The notes beneath the pieces are model-generated. The model was not told the DNA's origin, made no database searches, and saw only the letters and a program-made list of their open reading frames with translations. Position numbers and translations under genes: made by a program. Below, one piece after another: positions 1-11,736 of a stretch of 64,000 nucleotides of DNA; positions within the stretch are counted from its first letter, which is position 1; every line of letters begins with the position of its first letter. This stretch comes from Eulemur rufifrons (lineage: Eukaryota > Chordata > Mammalia > Primates > Lemuridae): the NCBI RefSeq assembly GCF_041146395.1, contig NC_091012.1, positions 12,266,193-12,330,192 on the forward strand. Reading direction: 5' to 3'.

Positions 1-2159
1 CTCTTTACCTGGCATAAACCCCTTTGCTGTCAGAAAGTGACAATTGACAACTAGAATCTGTGTCTTCCGGTCTCATTGTCATACACAGGAAATAGGATCT
101 CATTTTTTTTGAGCATTTAATAGATTCTTAGAGATGTTGGAGACAGTTCTGGGAATGATGTGTGGGGTATTATAATCAGAAAATACTTCTTTAAAAGCAC
201 CGATATCAGGAGCACACGTTCCTGGCTGGCCTTCTGAAAGTGAACCAAAATGCCCGAGTTACTCATTAACTGTAAAGGGCCCTTGAGTTCCAAGCGGAAG
301 CTGGGGAGGCCACTTTGCCAATGGCCACAGCTGGAAACGGGGGGGGGGGGGGGCAAACAATGAGAACAGAATAAGGACCCAGGAGTCTATTCTGATGTAA
401 TTAACAGAGTCAATGTATAAGGAAGTGGGAGGGAAAGGGCACCTGTTCCTTATGAAGCAATTCCCACCAGTAAGTGTAGAGGGATTACAGGAACAGAAAC
501 TCAGCATTGGAACACCACTGGTGAATGCTAACATCAGTGGACAAGACATTAAGGAGACAATGGCATATTTCACGTAGCCTCAAAGTATCTCTCCTGGCAT
601 ATTTATTAATGGTGATGGTAGTCTAATCTATGACCATAAATTCCTTGATATTCCTCCCTCTAGGAGGTAGAGAGTAAGTCTCCTTCCCTACAGTGTGGGC
701 TGAACTAGTTACTCATTTGTAATCGATAGAATATGAAGCTATGAAGCGGGAAAAGCAGTGTGTTTATTATGAAGAGACCCGCAGGTCCTGCCGTGTGATT
801 GCCAGGCAAGCAGGGTTGACACCAGCAGCAAGTCAGGCTGGTGTTGGGTACCCCATCTGTACACATCCCCTTAGCGCATTCTTCCCCACACTGCTCAATC
901 TCAGCCTAACGGGAAACACCAGAGAAACCCAAAGTGAGGGATGTTCTACAAAATACCTGCTCAGTAGTCCTCAGAAGTGTCACAGTCACTAAAGACCAGA
1001 AAACCGTGACAGATTGGAGGATGCTCCAGAGACATAACGGCTGGATGCAGTGTGGGCCTGGGGTGGGGTCCTACGTATCCCTGGAAAATGGTAAAATCTG
1101 AATAAAGTCTGTGGTTTAGTTAGCAGGGTTGCAGGCATGTTAATTTCTCAGTTTTGGTAACGTTCTGTGGTTATGTAAGAGATTAACATCCGGAGAATCA
1201 GGTGAAGAGTATCTGGGCAATCTCTGCATTATCTTTGCAATTGTTTGTACAAATCCTTACTTATTTCAAAATGGAAAGGTTTTTATTTTTAATATGCTTT
1301 TGTGAAAGTAACACAATTAAATGGCATATGTAAGTTCTCCCCTCCTTCCTGTTTGCCAGTGTGACACTGTCTCGCTGTAACATAGTTGCTGTCACTGCTG
1401 TAAGGTGAGGTCTGCCTGTTTATCTTCCTTGTTCCCAGGAGACTAGCCCGTGGATGGACAATCCCTGAGATGATGGGCTCGGCTGGCTTCAACGTACCCA
1501 TTAGGCACAGGAGCTCAGTAGGCCCATCATACTGTTAGAAATTAATGTTTAAATTTATTTTAAAATCAGGATAAAAAAGAGACTTTGAGGTTGAAGAAAA
1601 TATCTTAATATGTAATATTAAGATATTCACATATAACTGTGCAGTAGTAAATTTAATTTTTAATCTTTTTTATGAAGGAAGGGGCCACAGAAGTCAGAAT
1701 GCAGCCCTGGAGGTTGATGTCCACGTATATCAAAATGAAAATCTAGACATGATTGTCCTGGTGTTGCAGAGGGACACAGGAGGGACACATGCATAAGCAC
1801 ACGCCTGTCAGATAGAATACTGTTCCCAAACTGCACTCCTGGGAGGCCCAAGGCCACATGTAGGTGTCTCAGTGGCTCCTGTGGAAAGTTCTGGAATCTA
1901 AGCCTGGAGGCCCCTAGGCCTGGGCACCACAAGCCCCATTCAACCAGACCAGCACCACTTAAATTGTTTCTTACATGAAGGAGATATAGCATATTAGTTG
2001 AAAAAAAAGGATTGCACTGCTAAAAATTTTTGAAAAAACTCTGAAAGGAGTGAAGCCCAAGGATTGACTCTTAGGGTGACATTTCAGGCATCTGTCCTGT
2101 GAAGAGAAGGAACAGGGAGGTGCATCCAATTTAAACAACATTTGGGAAAAGGGGGAGTC
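1..2159. other. Non-genic stretch, partly old repeat
   Basis: I see no gene here. A run of 15 G residues lies at 339-353. The part from about 600 to 1010 has the look of an old LTR-type interspersed repeat, but I cannot name the family with confidence. The short open frames contain no recognisable domain and are interrupted at random spacing, as expected for non-coding DNA. Confidence 0.5.
339..353 (+). repeat. Poly(G) homopolymer, 15 nt
   Basis: Fifteen consecutive G residues on the plus strand, directly readable. A G run this long is uncommon in mammalian DNA and is a place where sequencing length errors are likely. Confidence 0.9.
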
Positions 2160-2520
2160 TTCATCTTCTGCTCAGCGGCTGCCCACTTATAAGCCATTTT
2201 TGAACAATATTTTACCACATGGCCTCTACAAAATAAAACAGGAAAAAATATTAGGTTACCACTTCTTCCTGACTTTGGCCCACTTCTTGAAAGGAAAAAT
2301 ATTCAATTCTCAGCAAGCTATGGAAAATGCCTTTCGAGATTTCATGGCTGCTCGCTCTCCAGGCTTCTTCGCTGCTGGCACAAACAAGCTACCATTAAGA
2401 CGGCAAAACTATATTGAAAGTTTAGGCACATACTTTGATTAATTGTACTGCTTCTTGTTTGAGATATAATAAACTACACTTTTGATTTCAAATCAGACAT
2501 TCCATATTTAATGACCTAAT
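2160..2520 (+). mobile_element. Mariner-family DNA transposon, 3' fragment with transposase C-terminus
   Basis: The plus-strand frame ending at 2442 encodes about 80 residues that I recognise as the C-terminal end of a Tc1/mariner transposase. The pattern is a 'YHFFLTLAHFLKGK' block, then a 'F..QQAMENAFRDF' block, then 'FFAAGTNKLPLRRQ', ending in 'YFD' and a stop. This order matches the end of the transposase domain also found in SETMAR. The catalytic DD(D/E) core lies further upstream in the family and is not present, so the copy is truncated and inactive. The last bases (about 2500-2520) end in 'gacctaata', compatible with a degenerate mariner terminal inverted repeat beginning TTAGGT next to a TA target site. 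The family call is firm; the subfamily is not. Confidence 0.75.
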
Positions 2521-3834
2521 AGTTTCTTCCCCGTAACTAACACCTCCGCCTTCCAAGAAAGAATTATTCAAACAACCCTTCCAAGAGCTCTTAGTCTGAC
2601 TGAGAAACTTCAAAACACTGAAGTATTTTTGCACCACGTGAATTGAAAGTACTAGAGGAGCCCTTTCACAGCTCATCGCCAGGCCTGGGAAATCCCTGCT
2701 GCACATGGACAGCCTAGATTCCACCCAACAGCCAGAGTTGTAAACCATAGTCAAGTGGACAGTGGTCTCTACAGCACTTCTGCACAATTAGGAGAAATCG
2801 CACTCACTGCTGAAATTTGACCAACAGATTGTAATTATCCAAACCTCAGCCTGTCCGTTTCCCAAGGCACAGTCATAAATATTGCAAACAATTTTGTTTG
2901 TATCATAATCATGTTCAAGGTATCAAATGAACAAAAGTCGACTTTTCAAGCCTACTTTCAAAAAAAACATTTTAGGTCTAGGAATTCTTACTCTCGTCTG
3001 CTGCTCCAGAAATGAAAGAGGGTTTGTCAGCAGGATAATTTATACATAAACGGCTGCACCCACTGTTTCTAGAATTGTTTCTGCAGGCTCTCCACAGCAA
3101 TCATGCAAAGTAGTTTAATTTTTAAAAACCACTGGAGTGCTTTACACTTGAGGTCTTGTAAGATATTCAAAGATAAAACAAACACACACACGTAGTCTGT
3201 AAATACCAGCTTTCCATGTAGACAGAAGTACGCAAGACCACAGGAAACAAAAATATGTATGTATCGGGCCTTCAGAAAAGTCTGTGGGAAACAGACTGGC
3301 TAGAATGCCCCTGTTTCCAGACTGCCCTGGCGTCTTGCCCCTCACTCCTGACAACCCTGCCCCGGCTCCATGCTGTGGTCCAGCCTCCTACTCACCTGTC
3401 TGTGGCCTCTCTCCCACCACGCCGCAGGCAGGCCCATTTGTGTGGGTACCAGTAGCGTACTCTTGCCAGCTGCACCATTGGCAAGACCGTTATGACACCC
3501 CCTTGAAAGTGACAATGAGAAACTCCCAAGTGACTCTTAGGTGAGGTGCCATCCGGGCCCTGTCCCGCTTCACCTTCCTTCACTTACTTAGCAAGCGGTC
3601 ACCGAATGTCCCTGTTACAATGGGCGAGCCTGCCGAGATGGGCGCCCGTGTCCTCCACGCTCAGAGGGATGCTGGTCTAGTCACGGGCAGATGTGGAAAC
3701 GAGAGCTCCTGTGGCTACACATCCTCATCCATATTCACTGTTTTCAGGCTTAAAAGAAAATTTTGTCATTTTAGTGGGCTCCTCCTGTGTGTCACTGAAG
3801 TCTTCCTCCCCTTTCTTTTGTAAAGACATCAGGT
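2521..3834. other. Non-genic stretch, nothing recognised
   Basis: Mixed-composition sequence with a few short open frames, none with a recognisable domain, splice context or codon bias. I see no clear repeat family. Confidence 0.45.
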
Positions 3835-3965
3835 AAGGATGATCTTATCTCAAGATCCTTAACTTAATTGTATCTGCAAAGATCCTAATTCCAAATAAAG
3901 TAATGTTCTGAGGTTCAGGTGGATGTGAATTTTTGGAGGACTCTAGTCAACCCACTGTCAGTAGG
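3835..3965 (-). mobile_element. MaLR-type LTR fragment
   Basis: The stretch containing 'cttaacttaattgtatctgc' followed by 'ccaaataaagtaatgttctg' and 'ggatgtgaatttttggagga' follows the reverse complement of the first half of an MLT1/MST-type MaLR LTR. It is a non-coding, degenerate remnant without its other half. Confidence 0.5.
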
Positions 3966-3969
3966 AAGT

Positions 3970-4275
3970 AGAAGTTAGGGTTCATTTTTTTCATAGAGAT
4001 ATCCAATTCCAGCATAATTTGTGAAAATGACTTATTTCCCCCCATCAAATTGTTTTGGAAACCATATGTTGTTTGACAATGATGGTGAAATAGTCCATAT
4101 TCTTACTGAATTTTTGGTCTGCTGGTTCTACCAATCACTGAAAGAAAAATGTGGAAATTATTGAATTATATTTGTGTATTTGCCTATTTCTTTCCCCAAT
4201 TATGTCATTTTTCTTTGTGTATTCTGAAGCCCTGTTGTTAGTTGCATACACATCTAGAATTAGCGTGTGTTTTTC
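3970..4275 (-). mobile_element. Old L1 ORF2 fragment
   Basis: The plus-strand text reads like the reverse complement of L1 ORF2: 'agatatccaattccagcat' and 'gttttggaaaccatatgttg', then 'gtatttgcctatttctttcc' and 'gaagccctgttgttagttgc'. Two non-adjacent ORF2 blocks appear joined, so the copy is internally deleted and long dead. Confidence 0.55.
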
Positions 4276-6454
4276 TCTTTGTTCTTCATTTGGATAAATA
4301 CCATTGCCCTGGGTTCAAATGTGTTGATTGTTTCTTCAATAGTGTCCAATCTGCTGTAAGCCAATCCAGGAACATTTTCATTCCACATTTTATATTTTCC
4401 AGTTTTAGAATTTTCATTTTATTCTTTTTAATAATTTTGATTTTTTTTCTGTTAAAATCTCTGCTGTTCACCATTTTGTCTCTCCCTTTCAGTCTTTGAA
4501 TGCATTTGTGTTGGTTGTTTTGAGGTCCTAGTCTGACACTTCTGACACTTTGATCCTGTCCAGGTGTGTTTCTATTGACCCTTTTTCCCTTAGACTGTGG
4601 TTTACCTTTTCCAGCTTCCTTTAGCCGTTAGTGATTTTCCTATTGCGTGCTCAAGGCTGTGGATGCGATAATGCTGAAGCTCTGGCTTCTGCTGCTTTCC
4701 TTCACCGAGTGTTGAGTTTTTCTCCAGCAGCGGTCAGTTTACTGGGGGGCTGGTTGGTCTTTCAAAGCTTTCTTGTAAGTTTTGTTCAGGTGCATCCAGA
4801 ATATTCCGTACTCCACAGCTGAGGGAAACCTGTGCCTTTTCTGTGTCTCAGAGGAACGCCGGGGCATCCAGTGAGGTCTCCCCATCTGACAGTGGGAATT
4901 CTGGTTTCTTCCCCGGCAGACTCCAGACTCTGCTGTGCTCAGAGTTTTTATTCTCTGTGAGACTCATGGGTGGCAGGACTCAGGGAACTCCCATGCAGAT
5001 TTCTCCGCACCCTCTCAAATATCCTGCTCCAAACATTGCCACGATCTCACAAATCCTCATCTCCAACCTCTGTGTCTTCCAGGCAGTGCAGCCACCATGC
5101 CGTGCGTGGGCCCCACATTTCTGTGCCATGTTACAGAGCGAGCACCGGGCAGAACGAGCCAGGCATTGTGCAGCTCACCCCACAGATCCTCTCTAGGACA
5201 CGTCACTGACTGTGGTTGCCCGATGTCTGAAAACAGTTGCTTCATGTATTTGGCTCAGGTTTTTAGTTGTTTATGGCAAGAGGGAGAGTTTACTGCCAGT
5301 GGTATGTTGTGTTCTCATAAGTTGGTTTTAATTAATACTTTCCTCCTTTCTGAAAACAAGAGCTGGATAACTCACTGCAGTTTCCTTTTTGTTTTTCCCG
5401 GCTGCCAGGAAAGTCAGAAGTGAATCACATAATCAAACAGACCAAGATTTGCCCTTGTGATTAGCTTATTTGCTTGCCTTGTTCATTAACTTAATTCTTA
5501 TTTCATTATGAATTGCACAGGCAAGGCATTTAGAGAGCTGTGAGTCCACAGAAGCCCAATCAATAGATTCAACTCCTTCCATTTGATGCCCTCTGTCGAG
5601 GTTCTCCTTCACACTCCCTGCCCTGCCCTAACTGGCCTCGCTGTCACTGCCAAGTCCTCCTCAGCCTGTGTGCTGGATAAATTTGCCTACTGGAATGCTC
5701 TCTAACCTTTGTAACAAAACAAAACAAAACAAAAACACCCTTTCCTCATGTTTCCACCAAAATAAAAACTCCCTAAGTGTCCTCTGTGTCTCACTCGTGT
5801 GTGCTGTGTCCTCTGCAGCGCCCAGTATTTTCAATGCTCTGTTTGGACAGGGCAGTCTTTAGATGAAAACCTTGGCTTAGCAGGGAATCCATTCTCACCA
5901 AAATGGGGCATTGGGCGAGCCTACACCTCATCAGCTCAGCCGTTCACCTCTGCACAAGGCAAGGATAAATCAGTGATCCTCTCTCCTCCTGAAACTCAGC
6001 CAATGGCCTAAAGCAGGGCACTGACCGCAGAGTAAATCCTCACTCCCTTGGCAGTGATCTAGCAATGCGGCTCATGCAAATGTACCCACTTGCTGAAATT
6101 CTGAGCTGGAAATCTAGACCTCGGATCACTGGAATTTGGTGCAGAAGGAATTTGTTAGCATTGTGAACTATCGCACTTGCCTTTCTTGATATCCAGCCCA
6201 TTTTTCTTCCCCTATGGCAGCTTTTAATTTAGATTTGGGTGTGGTTAAGATACTGGAAGCTCTTTGTTCTCTGAGCTTGTAAAACAAATACAAAGTGAGT
6301 GTACTTCTGAGCAAGGCACTCCATTAGTCGGTAGTGAAGATACGAGCAAGAAAGAGCAGATGTGTCCAATGTCAACCCTGAAGGACACTCCAAAGCCCGC
6401 ACACCTACCGTAGATGCCAGGCACCCAGGAGCGGTGGATTCTGATTTGTAACTG
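4276..6454. other. Non-genic stretch, possible old LINE at its left end
   Basis: From about 4290 to 4640 the T-rich text ('ttccagttttagaattttca' and neighbours) resembles reverse-oriented old L1/HAL1-like sequence, at low confidence. The remainder includes overlapping open frames of up to 162 codons around 4935-5423 in three phases, with no domain, no conserved motif and no splice context. I treat these as chance frames. Confidence 0.4.
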
Positions 6455-6850
6455 CATCAGGCGGGGTTCTCCAGAAACACAGACGTGATAGAGAAGACGG
6501 AGGAGAGGTAGATGGGTAGAGTTTGAGGCATTCACTCACGTGACCATGGGCGCTGCCAATCCAAACTTAACGGAGCAGGTTGGCAGGCTGCAAACCCAGG
6601 CAGGAGTTCACGCTGCAGGACGGAGGTAGAATTCCTTGTCCAGAAGCCTCAGGTTACTTTGAGGCCTTCAGCTGATGGGAGGGGCCACCCACCTTAAGGA
6701 GTGTACTCTCCTTTACTTAAGGTCAACTGGTTGTAGATGTTAAGCACACCTGCGAAATACTTCCACAGCAATACCTAGATTAGCGTTCAATTAAAAGACT
6801 GGGGACTGGTGTTTAGGCAAGTGGACACCTAAAACAAGTTGTCACAGGAA
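6455..6850 (+). mobile_element. Old interspersed repeat, family uncertain (LTR-like)
   Basis: The block opens with 'ggcggggttctccagaaaca' and runs through 'caggccttcaactgat'-type and 'ggggccacccacctt' segments to 'acaagttgtcaca'. This order is familiar from a widespread old mammalian repeat. I cannot name the family reliably from memory. Confidence 0.4.
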
Positions 6851-8439
6851 TCTTACAGCCTATAGAAGGAGCAGAGAGGGACAGCGCCCAACCAAAGAAA
6901 CCCTAGAACCATCTGATTAGGAAACACCAGGAAACACAAGTCATTTTCCATTCACTTGTGCAGCAGCATTTACTAGAATTTGTAAGGCCTGCGCACTGAG
7001 AGACTTCAAAGAGAAAAACCTATCCGGGAAGATTCCTCATGGGCACCGGCTGGTCTTGCACTTTGTCATGAAGAAACTCCAGGATTCAGAGTAACGACGT
7101 GAGACTCCAGATAAGCTGGAGTTTAAGAGTCAGCATAGTGATTTGGCTCAGGAAGGGAGGCTGGGCTTTGAGTGTGCGAACAGAAAGCATTTTGTAAAAA
7201 TTGCTGCCTATTTGATAGACGCATTATTCTCAGTGGGAGGAAATGGATTGTGCTCTGTGAGGTTTTTTATTTTTGTAGCATCTATAATGTGTTTCACAAG
7301 TTGAACAGCACTTCTAAGTCCATAATTGCTTTTGTTTCTCAACAAAACTCTGTGAGAACATAGGGTACATGTAAAGACCACCACCACCATTGCATAAATG
7401 AAGATGTCCCCAAGGTGAAACAGGTGGTCTAATGGCTGCACCAGAGACAGGAGTCCAAGCCTTCTGGGTGTGCACCTGGCATTTTCTCTCCTGAGCTTGT
7501 GGAATGTACTCTGTAACACCAAAAGGGCAGAAGGTAAAAACTGCTTATGCAAGAGTCCCTAAAAACAAGTTTAGAGGGGTTGGTTTGCCATATCAAGGCA
7601 GAAAGAAGTCACATCTGCTGACAGCCACCCCTCTGTTTTCCATAACAACATTTCATCCCAAACTTCTTACACATGTCTTGATTTTCTGCATCTAATTTTA
7701 TCTTTACAAAGGAAGAGAGGGAGAGATTTTCAGTGATCTGGAGGGACGAGGGACCAAATGCCCAAAGAAGTGTGGTCGGCCTCCCAGGGCCGGCTGCACC
7801 CCAGTAAACGTCATCAACAACTGTGGGAACTGGGGTTCCGCTGTCGCCTGAAGACAAAAAGACCAGAACCCAGGAAGGCAAGACTGAAATTCTTTCCTCA
7901 CCTTCATGATGTTTAAAGTTTATACAGTATGTCTGTTCATCTACAAAGAATATATGAAGATGTTAAATTATATGTGAGCTGCAAACATCAAAGCCAACCT
8001 GAAATCCAGGAATCTTGAGGAGTCCCTGAGCCGCATCCCTGCTCAGGGCCGTGATTATGTGGGCGACGTTCCTGGTCTGTGATCACATTAATTTGAGGAT
8101 CTCCACAAGGGAATTATGTCCTTAGCAAATATAAAGCCCCCATTAACTGCACTCGCTGGTGCACAACAGGACTATTGTACTCCTCAAAATTGTCCTTGGT
8201 AGGGTAAATAATAGAAAGAAAAAAATGGGCAATAAAAGCTGTTGGGGGGTTTTGTTTTTGTTTTTTGCAAATAACAAAATGTGACCAATACAGCAAGAGA
8301 AAGTGAAAGAACAGAATCAAACTAGCTTTGACAATGTATTATTCCATGAAGTCAGGAAAGATACAATTAGCATATATGACCACACAAACATTTTTTGAAA
8401 ATTGAACTAAGCTATGTTTTAAAAAATATGAAAAACAAA
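6851..8439. other. Non-genic stretch, nothing firm
   Basis: No gene is recognised. The part around 7380-7480 has a weak MIR-like look (a run resembling the conserved MIR core), too degenerate to call. Short open frames on both strands lack domains. Confidence 0.4.
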
Positions 8440-8582
8440 GTTAAAATACCATTTTGGAAAAAATATTTGCAAATATTCACAACAGAGAAAATATACCAAG
8501 GCATAATTTTCTTACTATATAAATACTTCCCACAAATCTACAAAGAAAAATCTTAAATCACCTTATATAAAAATAAGTAAAA
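8440..8582 (+). mobile_element. Very old L1 ORF2 scrap
   Basis: A-rich text with 'atatttgcaaatattcacaa' and 'acaaatctacaaagaaaaat' follows the pattern of the 3' half of old L1 ORF2 in sense orientation. It is interrupted at 8584 by an Alu-like monomer and seems to resume after it. Confidence 0.35.
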
Positions 8583-8583
8583 T

Positions 8584-8755
8584 TAAACCAGGCCTGATGG
8601 CTGATGCCTGTAATCCCAGCACTTTGGGAACCTGGGGAGGGAGGGTCTCTTGAGCCTAAGAGTTTGAGGCTGCAGTGAGCTGTGATGGTGCCATCGCACT
8701 CTAGCCTGGGTGACAGAGCAAGAGCCTGTCTCAAGAAAAAAAAAAAAAAGAAGAA
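8584..8755 (+). mobile_element. Free Alu monomer (FRAM-like)
   Basis: It starts with a 'ggcctgatggctgatgcctg' version of the Alu head, followed by 'taatcccagcactttggga'. It then goes directly into the right-monomer text 'ggctgcagtgagctgtgatg' and '...ctagcctgggtgacagagc', with an A-rich tail at about 8735-8751. Only one monomer is present and it lacks the A/T-rich block seen in the dimeric Alus of this window, so an old FRAM-type monomer fits better than a truncated recent Alu. It is 7SL-derived and non-coding. Confidence 0.75.
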
Positions 8756-8919
8756 GATCTGAATTAAAGGGAAAATAAGAAAAATATCTCCATAATGACC
8801 CAACTCACCTATCAATTGTAAACTATTTTAGGCATTAAAAATATAAAACATTATTTGGCTGTATTCATCAGCTATGACTGATCTGCAACATTTCATTGAA
8901 AGATGGAAGAGGTAACATT

Positions 8920-8933
8920 TCTAGACAAATTCT
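8920..8933. repeat. Target-site duplication of the 8 kb L1, left copy
   Basis: The 14-mer 'tctagacaaattct' sits here immediately before the T-rich strand of the element's distal A-tail and recurs at 16933-16946 beyond its 5' end. This fixes both insertion boundaries. Confidence 0.9.
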
Positions 8934-8971
8934 TTTTTTTTTCTTTTTCTTTTTTTCTTTTTTTTTTTTTT
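8934..8971 (-). repeat. Distal A-rich tail of the L1 insertion
   Basis: T/C-rich on the plus strand, so A-rich with a few G on the L1 sense strand. It abuts the left target-site duplication, as the true 3' end of a retrotransposed RNA should. Confidence 0.85.
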
Positions 8972-9229
8972 GAATTTAGAAGTGTCTCTATTTTAGTTTT
9001 TCTTAAACTTGGAGACAGTGTCCTAGATAGGGGGATGGATGATGTAAAGAAATCTAGTGTCTGTTAAATAAATCACAAAGTCGATAAAGAAACAGGTGAA
9101 GGTACAAATAAAGAACTCTTCAGAATCTTTCTGAAATGACTTAAAGCCAACCTAAAATATTACAGCCCAATTTTAGAACAAAAAGAAAATTTTAGAGTCA
9201 GGGGTAAAAATGAAGGTGATTGCTAGATC
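8972..9229 (-). mobile_element. Candidate 3'-transduced flank carried by the L1
   Basis: About 258 bases of non-repetitive-looking sequence lie between the L1's own A-rich tail (9230-9277) and the second tail next to the target-site duplication. This layout is expected when transcription reads through the weak L1 polyadenylation signal into the donor locus, and the downstream flank is copied to the new site. No clean AATAAA stands 15-25 bases before the distal tail; only an A-rich variant is visible there. The alternative is that this is an unusual part of this subfamily's 3' UTR. Confidence 0.6.
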
Positions 9230-9568
9230 TACTTTTATTTATTTATTTATTTATTTTATAATAACTCTTTTTTTTTTGTTAGATACAGTATGTCCTCATA
9301 ATGTATACATTATTTCTTGTACAATGATATGAAATAATATGGGAAATATTCGTGACAAATTATTAAGTGAACAGTGCAAGTTAAAAACAATAGTTTCATA
9401 TTTTTTTCCCCACCCCCCCTTTCCCGAGTCAGCACCTTCAAGTGTTACCACTCCCCAAACGGTGCGCAATGCACTCATTGTGTAGGCATACCCCCATCCC
9501 CTCCCCCACCCCCCACCTCAGTCTGATGTCCAATTGGTGTCGTTTCCAGATTTGTATTTAGGTGATGA
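9230..9568 (-). other. L1 3' UTR and proximal A-rich tail
   Basis: From the ORF2 stop to about 9420 the sequence matches the 3' UTR of the other L1 copies in this window, including the G-rich stretch and an 'aatgagtgcaatgcgcac'-type segment in sense. Beyond that (about 9420-9278) it departs from them and lacks their 'cttttgtaccc' terminus. An A-rich tail with a TTTA/TAAA repeat follows at 9230-9277. Confidence 0.75.
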
Positions 9569-11731
9569 TCAGGGAAACCAATTTTCTGGTGAGTACATGT
9601 GATGCTTGTTTTTCCATTCTTGGGATACTTCACTTAATATAATGGGTTCCAACTCTCTCCAGGAGAACCATAGAGATGTCGTATCTTCATCATTCCTTAT
9701 AGCTGAGTAATATTCCATGGTATACATATACCACAGTTTACTAATCCAATCATGTATTGATGGGCATTTGGGTTGTTTCCACATCTTTGCTATTGTGAAT
9801 TGTGCTGCTATAAACATTTGGGTACATGTGCCTTTGTTACAGAATGACCTTTTTTCCTTTGGGTATATGCCCAGTAATGGGATTGCTGGGTCAAATGGCA
9901 GGTCTACTTGAATCTGTTTAAGATACCTCCATAATGCTTTCCACAGGGGTTGCACTAGTTTGCAGTCCCACCAGCAATGTATGAGTGTTCCTGTCTCTCC
10001 ACATCCACGCCAACCTGTGTTGTTTTGGGTTTTTTTGATAAAGGCCATTCTCACTGGGGTTAAGTGATATCTCATTGTGGTTTTGATTTGCATTTCCCTG
10101 ATGATTAGAGATGTTGAACACTTTTTCATATGTTTGTTAGCCATTTTTATATCTTCTTTTGAAAAATTTCTATTCATGCCCTTTGCCCACTTTTTGATAG
10201 GGTTGCTTGATTTTTTCTTGCTGATTTTCCTGAGTTCTAAATAGATTCTTGTTATCAGTCCTTTATCTGATGTGTAGTATGCAAAAATTTTTTTCCATTC
10301 TGTAGGTGGTCTGCTTATTCTCTGGACTGTTTCTTTGGCTGTGCAGAAGCTTTTTAATTTAATCATGTCCCATTCATTTATTTTTGTTGCTGCTGTGATT
10401 GCCTTGGGGGTCTTCTTCATAAATTCTTTGCCTAGGCCAATGTCTATAAGAGTTTTTCCTACATTTTCTTCTAGAATTCTGATTGTATCACGCCTAAGGT
10501 TTAAGTCTGTTATCCACCGTGATTTGATTTTTGTGAGAGGTGAAAGCTGTGGGTCCTGTTTCAGTCTTCTACAAGTGGCTAACCAATTCTCCCAGCACCA
10601 TTTGTTGAATAGGGATTCTTGTCCCCAGGGTATATTCTTTCCCGCTTTGTCAAAAATTAGGTGACTATATGAGGATGGTTCTATATTTGGATTTTCTGTT
10701 GTGTTCCACTGGTCTGTGTCCATGCACTTGTGCCAATACCAGGCTGTTTTAAGAACCACGGCCTTGTAGTATTGTTTGAGGTCTGGCAAATTAATACCTC
10801 CCATTTTGTTTTTGTTGCTTAAAATTGCTTTTGCTATACGGGGTCCTCTTTGATTCCATACAAAGTGTATAATTATTTTCTCTATGTCTGTAAAGAATGA
10901 TGTTGGTAATTTAATAGGGATTGCATTGAATCTGTAGATCACTTTGGGTAGTATAGACATTTTAACAATGTTGATTCTTCCGATCCACGAGCATGGTATA
11001 TTTTTCCATCTATTTGCAAGTTCTGCTATTTCTTTTCTCAGTGTTTCATAGTTTTCCTTATAGAGTTCCTTTACCTCTTTAGTTAGATATATACCTAGAT
11101 ATTTTATTTTCTTTGTTGCTATTTTGCAGGGTATTGAGTCTTTAATTTGGTTTTCCGATTGACTGTTATTGGCATATATAAATGCCTCTGATTTGTGTAT
11201 ATTAATTTTGTAGCCTGAGACTTTGCTGTATTCGTTAATCCATTCCAGGAGTCTCTTGGTTGAATCCTGGGGGTTTTCCAGATATAACATCATATCATCA
11301 GCAAAAAGTGAGAGTTTGATCTCTTCCTTCCCTATTTGGACTCCCTTGATTCTGCTCTCTTGCCTGATAGCTCTCGCAAGGACTTCCAATACTATGTTGA
11401 AAAGTAATGGAGACAATGGGCAGCCCTGTCTGGTTCCAGTTCTAAGTGGGAGTGCTTTCAGTTTTTCCCCATTCAGTATGATGTTGGCTGTGGGTTTGTC
11501 ATATATGGCTTGTATCATTTTTAGGTAGGTTCCATCAATGCCTATTTTGTTAAGCGTTTTTATCATAAAAGGGTGTTGAATTTTGTCAAATGCTTTTTCT
11601 GCATCTAATGAGAGTATCATATGGTTTTTGTTTTTGCTTCCATTTATGTGGTGAATTACATTTATAGATTTACATATGTTGAACCACCCCTGCATCTCGG
11701 GGATGAAGCCCACTTGGTCGTGGTGGATTAC

Positions 11732-11736
11732 TTTTT
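11732..11736 (-). other. Frameshift site in L1 ORF2
   Basis: The plus strand has five T residues here. The upstream reading frame stops three codons later, while the downstream frame continues perfectly from 11713. One missing A in the sense-strand run explains both. Being in a homopolymer, it could be a sequencing indel. Confidence 0.8.

Noticed and set aside
4843..5423. Three overlapping plus-strand frames of 79-162 codons
   Set aside because: They are in different phases over the same bases, with no domain, no conserved motif and no splice context; most likely chance.
8972..9229. Reading the 258-bp segment as part of the normal L1 3' UTR
   Set aside because: No other L1 in the window has it, and it lies beyond a first A-rich tail. 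The alternative cannot be excluded without other copies, so it is kept as a candidate transduction rather than a certainty.
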